Below, piece by piece: positions 1 to 10,986 of a stretch of 64,000 nt of DNA. The first letter of the stretch is position 1; each line of letters begins with the position of its first letter. This DNA is from Pseudeuparius sepicola. Its lineage: Eukaryota; Arthropoda; Insecta; Coleoptera; Anthribidae. The notes beneath the pieces are model-generated. The model had not been told where the DNA came from and searched no databases. It was given only the letters and a program-made list of their open reading frames with translations. A program made the translations under genes and the position numbers. The DNA lies in assembly GCA_963920635.1 (NCBI GenBank), contig OY987298.1, forward strand, positions 148,030,257-148,094,256, in the 5' to 3' direction.

Positions 1-342
1 CTGATCGATCCTAAGAGATTTGATGTTGTGGTGACTGCTGTGAAGAAACTGTCAGGATATGAGCCTCTCAAAAAATCATTCAAGGCGCCCAGTCTGGCCG
101 TGCATCTTGGTACAAGTTTAAAGCTTGTTTGCGATGAACTTGTTCGTCTAATCCAGAAAGAGTCTAGAGGTTTCATATGTACAAATAAAGTGGGATGTAA
201 CCAGTGGTTGGAAAATATACAACGGTTTAAGAAATTAGTAGAATCTAGATGGAACATTGAGATGTCATCTCTCCTAAACAAAGACGGTAAGAAATATAAG
301 AAACTATTAATCTTACCATTAGTGTCTGACATGGACATGTAA
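1..342 (+). CDS. 3' terminal exon of an uncharacterised protein (5' cut by window edge)
   Basis: The frame is open from base 1 (first residues LIDPKRFDVVV) to a TAA at 340-342, giving 113 residues. The GTG at 28 is not a believable start; the frame simply continues out of the window. The pattern (a P-K-R-F-D start, a basic KKLSGY stretch, APSLAVHLGTSLK, then F-x2-L-x3-RW near the end) resembles the middle part of a metazoan family I know only as hypothetical proteins with an N-terminal CxxC knuckle. The gene at 2516-3917 on the same strand has an equivalent region (KYYGKFVEVANILAG), so the two are probably diverged tandem paralogues. The function is unknown. The fragment could be an intact last exon or a remnant. 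Confidence 0.5.
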   Translation: MIDPKRFDVVVTAVKKLSGYEPLKKSFKAPSLAVHLGTSLKLVCDELVRLIQKESRGFICTNKVGCNQWLENIQRFKKLVESRWNIEMSSLLNKDGKKYKKLLILPLVSDMDM

Positions 343-1085
343 ATGAATAAGACTACAAAGTTATTGTTTAATTCCTGCTAGCTTTACTTTTTATTTGCAA
401 ATAATTGGTGATGTCCAATATTTAAAAATGTCCAGCTATAAAAATGATCAGGGAAGCAATTATATTGATTTTCAAAATGGACTTTCACCAACTGAGGAAG
501 TATTGGCCACAAAATACAGGAGAGTGCTCAATAGTGGTGGCAGTAATTCTTATTCCACGATATATTGAACAATACAGTGTGGTCATTTAAGTGTGCAACT
601 TATGGGACATTTTTTTTATTAATTGCACAACCTAAATACAGATATTGCCGAAATATAAAAATTGTACAAGAGTAAAGTACCCTTATTTAAAAAAATGCAG
701 GTAATGGTTTTTAAGAAAAGTTGTTTAGAATTAAAAGCTATGGCTAAATACCAAAACATAGCCTCCTAAGAAAAAAATTTCGTCAATTAATTTCCAGTTT
801 CTTAATAAACATTTAAAATAAAAATCTAAGTTAATTTTACAAATATGCTTGAATTTGAACAAAGTTATGCGGAATTGATTTAATTTTGATTGATTTATGA
901 AATTGTTTAGGGTGAATTATTAAAACAAACTTTTTTGAGAAAATTATTGTTTTTCAAAACATATTTTTTTTCTTAGGACAAACAATTAAAACTGTAACTT
1001 ACTTTTCCTGCTCCCTCCCCCGTAAGTTCACTTTACATGCTCGCCAATAGGTCCGAAAGCGAAAGTGAAATGTTCGAGGTGCCCT
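343..1085. other. AT-rich spacer, no gene seen
   Basis: This is AT-rich sequence with stops in all frames. I recognise no repeat ends and no RNA gene here. Confidence 0.4.
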
Positions 1086-1185
1086 GTTGCTAGGTACAAA
1101 AAGTGGTTGCTCGCTGCAAAAAGTGGTTGCTAGGTACAAAAAGTGGTTGCTAGGTACAAAAAGTGGTTGCTAGGTACAAAAAGTA
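1086..1185. repeat. Five-copy 20-bp tandem repeat
   Basis: The unit TTGCTAGGTACAAAAAGTGG occurs five times head to tail. Copy 2 carries a few substitutions (CTCGCTGC in place of CTAGGTAC) and the last copy ends in GTAG rather than GTGG. Confidence 0.9.
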
Positions 1186-1230
1186 GCAACGATGCAACGA
1201 TTATGCAGCAGGACCTTAAAACCATTAATG

Positions 1231-1780
1231 AAATATAAGTAGCAACTTGAAACTGGCGTCAAATTTAATATTTTCACATCGATTGTTAATTATAAACTGG
1301 TTTTGATCAAAAAGAATATGAACTATGTCAAAGAAAAATTAAGAAAATGGTTATATCTTTTAGTGGCAAATAATGTGGCTAAATAGGAAAGCCAAACAGC
1401 AGTCACCGTGCGCTGGGTTAAAAGCGTCAGGATAGTAATCCGTAGGCAGTGACACTGTCGTAGGTCACGGGTTCGAGTCCCACACAAAACTCTTTTTTTT
1501 TTATTATTATCGCTGCATATTCTACTTCTTATATTTATTACTGATTTTAATTTTTAGTAATTGAGCAATGGTTATTTTGAATATTATTACTCACAATCTA
1601 CTTCATAGTGTTTAATTAAAATTACCTATACCTAATAGGAACTTGTAGGAAGCAGGAAAAATATAATACATTGCACGATGCGTAAGCTCTTTTTTAAGGA
1701 CCGAGGCAACGCGGGCGTTGCCTCGTCCTCAAACAACCTCCTCGGCCAAAAAAGTGGACTTACGCATCTTGCAATGTAAA
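1231..1780 (+). mobile_element. Repeat family A, copy 1: tRNA-like promoter plus terminal hairpin
   Basis: This stretch matches 24914-25447 over most of its length. It holds a tRNA-like segment at about 1395-1495 with a perfect pol III B box (GGTTCGAGTCCC, 1470-1481), followed by a T-run and an AT-rich tail, as in tRNA-derived SINEs. The 3' part (about 1668-1780) is an inverted repeat: ACATTGCACGATGCGTAAG against CTTACGCATCTTGCAATGT, with an inner GAGGCAACGC/GCGTTGCCTC stem. No protein frame of note is present. It may be a SINE joined to a MITE-like hairpin that now move together. Confidence 0.65.
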
Positions 1781-2204
1781 TAACTATTGTTACAAGTAAT
1801 AGTAATATCAATAGGTACACCTTAATACAAAAACCTTAATGCAAAAAGTATGAGGTAGGAAAAATTTATCTAAATAAATGGTGGATTAGTAGAAAGAAAT
1901 TAAAATTTCATTTTACTTTAGGTTTTTTGTAAACAGCAAATTTTTATTTTTTGATAAATTTCCTCAAAACATATGGTAATTTTGCATCTCTGCATGGAAT
2001 GCTAAAAATATATTAGATATAAGTAAAACTACATATCGTTGTAATTAGGTGAATAAAGGGAATTTAAAAAATTCGAAATTTACAGGGTGTCTCTAAAAAT
2101 CAACTAAGTGGTGCCCACGTCTGGTCAAACTGGAACTGAGCATTTTATGTTACTCCCTGTACATATACCTATTAGTACCCCATATCAAAACTTAACATCA
2201 GAAA

Positions 2205-2430
2205 TGCAAGCAAAAGTGTTTTTTTTTTCATGAAACTTTTTACGCCAACGCCCTGAGTTCTAACTTTCACTTGAAACTTTCTTTAAATTTCATAAATTTC
2301 AACATGACATTGAAAGTTTCAAATATTTCGCGAAAATTTCTTTAAATTTCATAAATTTCGAAAGTTTCACGAAAATTTCAAAGTGAAATTTCACTTTCCC
2401 TGGAAAAGTGAAATTTGCCCATCCCTACCT
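2205..2430. repeat. AAATTTC-rich repeat, probable transposon end
   Basis: Repeated TTTAAATTTCATAAATTTC and GAAAGTTTC motifs end in a hairpin-like AAGTGAAATTTCACTTTCC and a GCCCATCCCTA tail. The first ATG of the downstream frame (2383) lies inside this repeat, so the N-terminal residues that frame would predict are not trusted. Confidence 0.5.
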
Positions 2431-2515
2431 GTACCCATTTGGGAACATTCACATCTCCAGATTATGCCATTCTCGAATTTTGGCAAACATTTCACCACAG
2501 TCTTAACTTTTGCAG

Positions 2516-3917
2516 GGTCGCTCGGTCGATTGGAGCTATTCGAAAAAATCAGGAAACTAGGAGATTTCAAGTCGTTCCAAATGAACAAAGCCCCGATTGC
2601 CGTGAGAAGGTCTGGGAAAGGCGCAATATCAGAAACCTACACGGTATGCCCACATTGTAAAGGGATGTTTTTGAAACCCTATTTGAAAAATCACGTGAGG
2701 AAATTCTGCAAATTTCGGACGAGCGAATCGACGAATCTTAGCGGGGCCAGCAAAGTCATGATGTTCGACGTGCATCCCAAGGCTGGCGAATTTTATAAGA
2801 AATACGTCTTGCCGCACCTACGGGACGAAGCGTTCTTCACACTTGCCGCCACAGACGACACTTTGGTGCTGTACGGGAATGCGATGGGGAACAGATATTC
2901 GACTGCCGATAAGAAGCAAGACAGGGCGATCGCCCAGAAAGTCAGGTATTTGTGCAAGATATTCCTGAAAATGCAGGAGCTCGACACGGATCTAAAGGAA
3001 TTCAGACAGTTGTTCGAAGCAAAGTATTACGGGAAATTCGTCGAAGTGGCAAACATCTTGGCGGGAATGGAGGGAGACAGCTGTTCACGTTCTGCAGTCG
3101 TAACTGCACTGTTTAACGTGATGAGGCAGTTGACAACTATTGTAAGGAGCGAGATGTATCGACTTGAAAAAAGAGATGAATATCGAAAACTTAAAACGTA
3201 CATAGATTTGCTTAAGAACGGGCAAAACATAGATTTAACTAAAATAGCGACTGAAACGGCAGCACAGATTCCGCAGGAAGAAATGGAATCCTTAGAGACC
3301 ATCGATAAATCGACAGGAAAAACTGTTGAAGAAGAAGATGCCACTACTGATGATGGGATGAGGTGTTATTCGCCAATTCCTGTCGTCAAAAGACTCCCTT
3401 TAAGATCTAACGCGAGAAGGACGTGGACCACCCCAGAAAAATCGAAAATGAGACGCTGTTTCGAAGCCCACCTAAACAACAAAGAAATACCGAGTCTGGC
3501 CGAATGTCAGCAAATAATATTCGACAATGAGGAACTTCGAGAACGCACCGCCATGCAAATGCAAGCTTGGATGAGAGCCGAAATCCTCCGGAACTCGAGT
3601 AAGTATCGTCGGCCATATTTAGCGGTGCCAACCGAGAGTCGACACTTTCGTTGAAGTTTTCTTTATAAATTTAAGTGATTTGACATTGTCCTAACTAAGC
3701 TTCAGGTGGGAGACAAAGCAGGTGGACTACACCGCTAAAGGAGAAATGCCGAGAGTATTTTCGCAGGTACTACAAGGGCGAGGGTTACACAAAGTATCCC
3801 TCGCAGAAGGAACTTATCGAAGCGTGCAGCAATGTGGGGGAATTCGAGGGACTAACTCCGAACTTAATGAGAAGCCATTTACAGCACGACATGAAATACC
3901 TTTCGCGAAAAGCGTAA
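2516..3917 (+). CDS. Uncharacterised zinc-knuckle protein, two 3' exons, duplicated C-terminal domain
   Basis: There are two exons, 2516-3598 and 3706-3917. The first begins after a pyrimidine tract ending TTTTGCAG (2508-2515). The intron starts GTAAGTAT at 3599, has CTAAC at 3691 and ends TTCAG at 3705. Joining them keeps the frame (split Ser codon) to a TAA at 3915-3917, about 431 residues. Domains: an RKLGDF region; a C-x2-C-x11-H-x4-C knuckle near residue 45; an LPHLRDE segment; DDTLVLYGNAMGNRYS with RAIAQKVRYL; then two copies of a Trp-led domain of about 60 residues (WTTPEKSKMRRCF in exon 1, WTTPLKEKCREYF in exon 2). The layout resembles hypothetical animal proteins of unknown role. The true start lies upstream. 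A GTAAGA overlapping the stop (3914) could be another donor. Confidence 0.65.
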
Positions 3918-3950
3918 GATCTATCGTCCCAAGTTAAGAGATTTATACTA

Positions 3951-4886
3951 TACAGTGTGTTCCCAGATTGGACACTTTTGGGGGGTTTCTTCTATTTCCT
4001 GAAGAGATAAACAAAAAGGAGATAAGGTGGACTCGATTTTAGAGAAAAGTCGAATGCCACAAACCACGTCGTGATATCTTGATTCGTTTATCGTTTTGTT
4101 GAGTTTCTTAAATGTGCCATAACCTTTTTGTTTATGAATATTAAATCATTTTTTTGTTTATTGTTTTTACATAGAATTCATTGGGGTAGAGAGATAGTTA
4201 CTTTGGTTAGCATTTTTAAACAATTTACCACAATATTAAGAGGGGGTTTGCCGACAGTGAAAGTAACGTTAGATTTCGTATTTTTGTCACAAGGAGTAGA
4301 AGTCATTCACAAAAACACTGATTTTATTGTTAAGAAGGGGTTGCCGACAGCGAAAGTGACGTTAGATTTCGTATTTTTTTAAGTTCTATAGCATAAAATC
4401 TAATAACATTTCACCTGGCAAAAATTTAGTACAAACATCTCTGTCTTCATTTTAATTATAAGATCTTACAAGCAGTTTTGTTTTATAGGTTATGAAAACC
4501 TTGGGAAAAATAATAATTCCATTGCATATGCTTTTAAGACCTTTGATTAAAATGAAGACAAGATGTTTGTACTAAATTTTTGCTAGGTAATATGTTATTA
4601 GATTTTATGCTATACAACTTAAAAAAATACGAAATCTAACGTCACTTTCGCTGTCGGCAACCCCTTCTTAACAATAAAATCAGTGTTTTTGTGAATGACT
4701 TCTACTCCTTGTGACATAATCTGCTATTCTATCCCAAGGAATTCTACATGAAAAAATAAACCAAACATGTTTTCACCGAAATTGAAAATGCCATGTATCT
4801 CCCAAACAAATCGAGATATTCCAAGATGTGGTTTGCGGCAAGTAGGAGAAACCCCCCCAAAACCATTTAATCTGGGAGGCCCTGTA
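3951..4886. mobile_element. Fold-back element, 0.94 kb
   Basis: The ends are inverted copies: TACAGTGTGTTCCCAGATT at the left and the complement of AATCTGGGAGGCCCTGTA at the right. Inner arms 4286-4440 and 4555-4720 pair closely (for example GCCGACAGCGAAAGTGACG against CGTCACTTTCGCTGTCGGC) around a loop of roughly 110 bp. A second, shorter direct copy of the inner-arm motif lies at 4245-4285. No transposase is present, so this is non-autonomous. Confidence 0.7.
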
Positions 4887-5269
4887 AATTTTTATTTTAT
4901 ATTTTTCCAAGCAGCAGAATTTTTTTTTAGTATTCCTCTGAAAGTCTGAGATATATATTTTTTATTTGATAGGGTTAAGAGAATAGTTTTTTATTTTTGT
5001 AACTGTAAGTTTTATTCTAAATACATGAATATATATTTCTGTTAAAGTAAGATGAGAAAATTAATGAAAAAACCTTTTTCATATCATCCTGATAGGATAT
5101 GCTGTGTCAACTGAAATATCTTTTGCCTCATCTGTAGAGGTCATTCCAAAAAACTTTAATAATCCCAGAGGCCCAACTGTAACGAAGTATCCTGATATCT
5201 TCACAAAATGTCCTGGTTCCTACTTGCCACTAAAATTGAATCTTCAGGAAGTACCTACATAAAATAATA
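4887..5269. other. AT-rich spacer, nothing recognised
   Basis: I see no coding frame, RNA gene or repeat boundary here. Confidence 0.3.
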
Positions 5270-5600
5270 ATAGTAATTTGTGTACTAAGGCCAAGTTCAA
5301 CTTTTTATAACAAATGTGGAATTTAGTTGCCGAGGCATTTAAAGCTGAAGCAAATAAGCCATATGGGTTATCAAAAGGAACTTCGGTGCTAGGAGACACA
5401 TTATATTTCGGGAAAAAAATAAATTTTTCTTGACTTTGGCAGTGAAGTGTCTCAAAATCATGACTTACTTTACTGCCGATTTCTGAGATTTTAATGACGA
5501 TTTTGAAGCTTTTTAATGCACTGAAGTTCGATTTTTTATAGCGAATGTGGAATTATTAAATAAACCACATGAGTTATTGATAAAGCAAACATCAGTACAA
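5270..5600. repeat. Diverged relic of repeat family B
   Basis: It contains degraded versions of the family B terminal hairpin (AAGTTCAACTTTTTATAAC, GTTGCCGAGGCATTTAAAGC, AACTTCGGTGC) and of the family B internal motif CCGATTTCTGAGATTTTAATGACGA. It is far more diverged than the three full copies, which implies an old family. Confidence 0.5.
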
Positions 5601-5904
5601 GAAATTTTAATTAAAAAAGAAAATAACTATAAATTAAAAACACAAATTGTAAATCATAATCAAATCCTATGCTGTGTGTGTTGTCAGTGACTGTTTTTTT
5701 GACAAAACTTGGAGATCCAGTTTTTGAGAAGTAAATAAACCAATCAAAAAATATTTACTATTAATTTTTTTCTGATCATCAATATAAAACGAATTCTTGT
5801 ACCTGCTGGCAAAACTCTCCCTCTCCAATTTACTGCCAAAAACCAGGACTCTAGAAGCTTCAAACCCAACCAAAAATCTATACCCGATTTTTACTTTGAA
5901 GACT

Positions 5905-6370
5905 AAAATAAGTTTTTTTTCTCCGTTCCAACTGACGCTGTGACTATATTTTTCAATTGTTTGTATAAAAGCCAGTCTGCCAGATTCTTGTGTTTTAAGG
6001 ATAAGCAGAAAATGTCAATTTTTACATATTTGTGCTATTTTTGGATTGTACTTTTACTCGTAACTTAGGTTATCTTTATGGTCTTGTAGGTCCATCATTT
6101 TAGTGCATCTTTTCATTTTGCAACAAAAGTAAACTCTTGTTTCATGACGATAAAATGAACCGTTTGCGTTAAAAACACCTCTTAACTCCAACATTTCCAA
6201 ACATCAAATTTTCACCAACTGCATTTAAATGTTACAGAGGAATTGTATGTCCAAAACTAAGAAAAAATCCAAATGGGCATTGGGTAAAACATAATGAAAA
6301 TGGGGTGTCAAAATGTTCAGTTTAATCTGTTTCATTTTGAAAGTGTCGAGTAAATACCCTATTCTGTAAG
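5905..6370 (+). repeat. Repeat family C, copy 1
   Basis: It shares the segment GGTCCATCATTTTAGTGCATC, a following CAACAAAAGT-x-ACTCTTGTTTCAT, a GTTTGCGTT motif and a TTTCATTTTGAAAGTG end with copies near 22290-22720, 51160-51440, 51480-51720 (inverted) and 57110-57400. No protein frame is kept among the copies. Confidence 0.6.
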
Positions 6371-6945
6371 CGTCACATGCTAGATCACTGGCAGGGGTTC
6401 ATTTTTTAATAGCTGTTCCTGTCTATTGCCGACGATGGTGGTGCAGTGCAAAGGATTTTTTTTTATCCTAGTCCAGCGACCCCTCTCAAAGAATACGTAG
6501 TTAATTCAGGTAAGTAAACGATTTTTCTAATAAGCCTTAAAAATAATACATACTCGAAACACTTCTCATAATAGCACAAATATATTATAAATATATATAA
6601 GGCATTAATTTTTTTCGAGGTACCAAGCCAAAATTAAAATTCCCAACATAACTAAATGTTTTAATATTATCTCGAAAACCTAATTCTAAAATATTACAAT
6701 GTGTTGTTTATTTATAGTTTAAAAAAAACAAAATTCCAAAGTAACATGTCTTGGGATTCCTCGAACTTATAATAGAACTGTGAATAATTATTGTCCTCAA
6801 AATAGTTGCATGCAATATGATCATTGAGTACAATTTTTGAAGCATTCTTTAGTAACTGCTATAAAAATGTAAATTGAAAGACCACAGATACAATTAAATG
6901 TATATTTGACTAAACAAATAAAATAGGCAAATGTGAATCAAATTA
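6371..6945. other. Spacer, nothing recognised
   Basis: This is AT-rich sequence with no supported gene. Confidence 0.3.
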
Positions 6946-7560
6946 ATAGTTATTTATGTACCAAGCCACTGAAGTTCAACTTTTTATGACTCGTGGAGTT
7001 TAGTTGCTGAGGCCTCTGGCCGAGGCAAATAAACCACATGAGTCATAAAAAGAACTTCAGTGCCGAGGTACATATTATATTTTTTTGAAATCGGAAAAAA
7101 AAGGTTTTATTAGGCAAGAAAATAATAATAAGGGATCACCCGTCCACGAACCGACTACGCGCGGCATTGCTTGACTTTACCGATCGCTCTACCTAGGACA
7201 AGTATAATGATGTACGGCACCTTCTGACAGAAAAACCAAACTGCTGCTTCTTGTGCAGCTTACACAACAAATCTATTGATATTCAAATTTACTAAAATAT
7301 GTATACTGAAGGATTGCGCTTCTATAGGAAACAATTTCGCAATGTGTACGAAAAGTTAAATGAGCCTTTATCGGCCGGGTTTTGAATATTTGGTCACTCT
7401 TGACGGGCGATTTCTCCGCGTCTGACGTTTGATGTTTACATCTCGCCAAGGCCTACTTATTGAAAAAATCGTACAATAATGGGCTACATTATTGTACGAT
7501 TTCTGTGCTTTTAATGACGATTTTGGGACATTTTAATGCCGATTTCAAGAAAATAAATTT
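6946..7560 (-). mobile_element. Repeat family B, copy 1
   Basis: About 610 bp, nearly identical to 23755-24362 (inverted) and 42997-43568 (direct). The outer end is a hairpin: CACTGAAGTTCAACTTTTTA, a short inner stem CTGAGGCCTCTGGCCGAGGC, then TAAAAAGAACTTCAGTGC. The other end holds CGTACAATAATGGGCTACATTATTGTACG, another perfect hairpin. Between them, read on the minus strand, lies a tRNA-like segment with TAGAGCGATCGGTAAAG (A-box-like) and GGTTCGTGGACGGGTGATCC (B-box-like). That suggests a tRNA-derived SINE core bounded by two hairpins. No open frame is conserved. Confidence 0.75.
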
Positions 7561-7683
7561 AAATTCAATTTTAATGTCGGTTCACTTCCACCCTAACAAA
7601 AATTACACTATACTTATGCAGAGTGTTTAGAATACAATAAAAAATATACATATATGAAAAAAGCTTCTTAATTAAATTATATG

Positions 7684-9109
7684 CAATAAGGACTCCCGTC
7701 GCCGATATCTCGGGAACAAAAAGAGATATTTTAATTCTGCAAACGCCGTCCGCTAGGGCGTGAAGAGGGCTTTATTCGAAACTGATAAGCGTTCATTTTG
7801 ATGTTGGCGTATAGATGGCGCTGCGGTGCAAAGAAACTTTTCGATCCTGGGAACGTTGGAGCGTAACGCATCTGAAAGACTGGGTAATTTGGAGAAACTT
7901 TTGTTCTATGGACTATTTTCCCACTGTCACTAGTTTCTGAGATAACCGCTCTAAAATGGCATTTACAAAATATGAGCTAACTCGCTTAAAATTCACATTA
8001 GAGGAAAAAGTTATTAAAAATATCTTAGGACGAAGAAAATAGCGACACGTGTCAAATTATTACACATCCGGTTTGACCGGAAGTACCGGAAGTGACCCAT
8101 TTTTCAGTATAAAATGAACATACTGTATAATTTATCCCGCAAAAGTGCAAAAAGGTAATTTCCTGTGTCATATAATAACAATAACAACATATATATACAT
8201 ACATCTAGACAACGATAATTTGGGTGAATTTATTTTTATTAACCGAAGGTGGCTCTGTCTCTGTCCATTGTTTCCAAAGTCATCGGATTATAACTTTGAT
8301 TGTTTCAATATGATATTTAGCTTCAAATGCCCAGGTAATTCTCTATGTTGTCAATTTGTTTCTTGCCTAATTAGTTTATTAATTTTTGTAATAATGGTTA
8401 ATCATAATTAAGAGGATAAATTAAAATATGGTATTAGTTTATGGAGAATGCAGTAAAAACAGTGCTGTAGCCGCTGCTCGTATTTAGGTATGGAAATAAT
8501 TTTGAACATATTTATTGTAAACATACATGTTTAATTTCTATAATGCCACCTTCGGTTAATAAAAATAAATTCATCCAAATTATCGTTGTCTACATGTACC
8601 TACAAGGTGTTATTGTTATTAGGTATATTTTTTCCAAATTTGAGGGAAAATTTTACAGTATGGTTCATTTTGAAGTGAAAAATGGGTCACTTCCGGTATT
8701 TCCGGTCAAACCGGATGTGTAATAATTTGATACGTGCCGCTATTTTCTTTGTCTTAGTGCACTACAAAGATATTTTTAATAACTTTTTCCTCTAAAGTTA
8801 ATTTTAAGCGAGTTAGCTCTTTTTTTGTAAATTACATGGTAGAGCGGTTATCTCAGAAACTAGTAACAATAGTAAAATTGTCCATAGAACAAAAGTTTCT
8901 CCAAATTATCCAGTCTGTCAGATGCGCTATGTTCCAACGTTCCTAGGATCGAAAAGTTTCTTGGCGCCGCAGCGCCATCTATACGCCAATGTCAAAATGA
9001 GCTCTTAGCAGTTACTAATAATGCCCTCTTCACGTCCTAGCGATCGGCACCTGCAGAATTAAAATATCTCTTTTTGTTCCGGATATATCGGCGACGGGAG
9101 TCCTTATTG
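7684..9109. mobile_element. Fold-back element, 1.43 kb near-complete palindrome
   Basis: The left arm, starting CAATAAGGACTCCCGTCGCC, is matched in reverse by the right arm ending GGCGACGGGAGTCCTTATTG. Pairing continues through AACTTTTCGATCCT, ATAACCGCTCTA, CACATCCGGTTTGACCGGAA and TTATTAACCGAAGGTGGC (about 8239) against GCCACCTTCGGTTAATAA (8547). The arms are therefore about 570 bp and the loop about 290 bp. Arms differ by scattered substitutions, so the element is not new. There is no transposase. Confidence 0.8.
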
Positions 9110-9734
9110 GGACACCCTGTATATATATTGTTAACTCTAGAAGAACATGCAATTAACATATTTAAGTTTGAGATTTTAAGTAAATAAACATAGGGTACGA
9201 AATATATTTGCTTATAATTTTTAGCAACCTTTTCACATATACACGTTTGGCTGTAGATCACCAAAGGACCTAAATACAGTTGAACTCGGCTACAACGGCC
9301 ATGGCATATAAAAAAACATTTGCATATTACGAACCAATTTCACGGTACCTTAGAGCTCCTTTACAACTAAGTTCAATTTTGTAACTAATAACTTAGTTAC
9401 AAGTATTCTTCTATAGTCACTGATATAACGAATACCTTAATGATTATTGATGAAACTTATTTTATTATTTATTATATTATTCTTAATAAAAACTTTAAAT
9501 TATACTTAAGGATGAATGAAATAAGTATCTACAGTACATTTCAAGGCCCAATTTATAAAATTCCAAAATACTCAATTTTGACTTCAAAATTTAAGATAAT
9601 CTTCCGAGTGGTGCGCATTTTCTTGATTTAGTTTATTTATCGAGAAAGTTGATATGTCATTAATGGCCATTAATACCCAATTTGTCATTCATTTGCAAAA
9701 TGTTTCTATGCAGAAATTCTGGTCAAGTTATGCC
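9110..9734. other. Spacer, nothing recognised
   Basis: This is AT-rich, with no supported gene. A GGGACACCCTGTATATAT motif at the left edge resembles the generic ends of the nearby fold-back elements. Confidence 0.3.
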
Positions 9735-10980
9735 ACACATTTCTTTAGGTTAACTTTTTGTTCTGAGGTAGAGAAAGAAACAGTAGTTACCTGTAGAGTT
9801 ATGTGAAAAATGGCTTTGGATAGTTTGATCCAGGGATTCTTTAAAATAAGGGGACCCAGCATGTCTCCTATTGCATAGGAAAAGTGAAGCCTTGAGGGGA
9901 AGTTTGTTTTCTGTCGGCTCCAAGGAGACCACAAGGGGGCTGGTACAAGGTTATGTTATATGTCAGTGGCCAACTGCCATGAGGTTTTATGTAACATGCC
10001 AGTGCCATAGATTCTAAAGGAGGCAAAGTATTTCCCATCATAAGTCACAATTTTAAGTTTTCTAACTTCCAGATACTCAGATGTGTCAATTAAGGGTAAT
10101 GTAGACACTTGTAGTAGTCCCAGTAATTGCAACCAGGTTTTTCCTGTATCACCTTTAGTAATCCTACAATGCCCATTACGTGGGCATTACGAATAAGTAG
10201 TTTAAAACAAAAATCGCATTTCGTAAATTTTAAATTATTAAGCACGTAGCTTCAGACAGGTTTTTTTTAAAGAGTTTTTATCTACGACTACAAGTTTATT
10301 TTAAATTTGTGAGGTACCTTGGGAGAGAAATAAAATTACAAATATTTTATAATGAACACAGAGAAAAACTACCATGATTAGAACTACTAGACCTAATCTT
10401 ATTAGTCCATTCCGAAATCTGTGAAAGTTCTTTGGGTAGATACATTCCATAAGGGAAGAAAGTTGAAGTATACATATTACCAATGGATTGAGGAACCTGG
10501 TAAGAAGGTGCAATAGCGACAAATTCTTAAATAAGCAAAATAGGAACTGGTTTACCATACTTATTACTTAAATTCGTGGAAATAATTGCTGGAAATCAAT
10601 TTCAACTATAAAATAAATTTGTTTCATTTGACAGTTGCCACATTCTGCACTTGGAAAAGCAAAATTATCAAGTCTGATTTTTAGAAATCATGGAAACGAT
10701 TATTAATTTTTACCAACAATCAAAGTACCTGTTATATTCATAGATTCTCCAATAAAGTGGCATACTTGGCATCACTGATACCATTAGAATGAGGAAAGAA
10801 TAGGCCTCACTTTTGAAAGTATAATGCTGGGTCCACTTACTTTAAAGAGTCCCTGGTTTGATCAATAGTCGACAAATTGTGACATAACAATATTTACATT
10901 AGTATGTCTATAGTTTCCTTAGTTTTATTAAATACACAGTTCGCTTCGGATGTTCCTAGTTACCAGTATTGTCTTACTCC
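9735..10980 (-). other. Unresolved stretch with broken coding-like segments
   Basis: On the minus strand, frames without good starts run through protein-like stretches: about 10180-9950 (containing KGDTGKTWLQLLGLLQVS and YLEVRKLKIVTYDGK) and about 10520-10340 (containing APSYQVPQSIGNMYTSTFF). They are in different frames and interrupted by stops. The segment at 9830-9900 is also an inverted, diverged repeat of 10800-10870 (CCAGGGA-CTCTTTAAA-GGACCCAGCAT). I do not recognise a family with confidence. It may be a decayed gene or transposon. Confidence 0.25.
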
Positions 10981-10986
10981 TTTATT
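10981..10986 (-). terminator. Poly(A) signal overlapping the stop codon
   Basis: AATAAA formed by the final Glu codon, the TAA stop and the next base (TCT GAA TAA AGG). The related exon ending at 14829 has GAGTAAAGG at the same place. Confidence 0.5.

Noticed and set aside
1395..1495. Candidate functional tRNA gene with a perfect B box
   Set aside because: No clean acceptor or anticodon stems, the A box is poor, and the segment is repeated within a longer dispersed element; it is a tRNA-derived repeat.
2383..2515. N-terminal extension from ATG 2383 of the plus-strand gene
   Set aside because: These codons fall in a repeat and a splice-acceptor tract; the exon is better started at 2516.
10301..10558. 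85-codon hydrophobic minus-strand frame
   Set aside because: It overlaps a different frame that looks more protein-like, and shows no start context or family.
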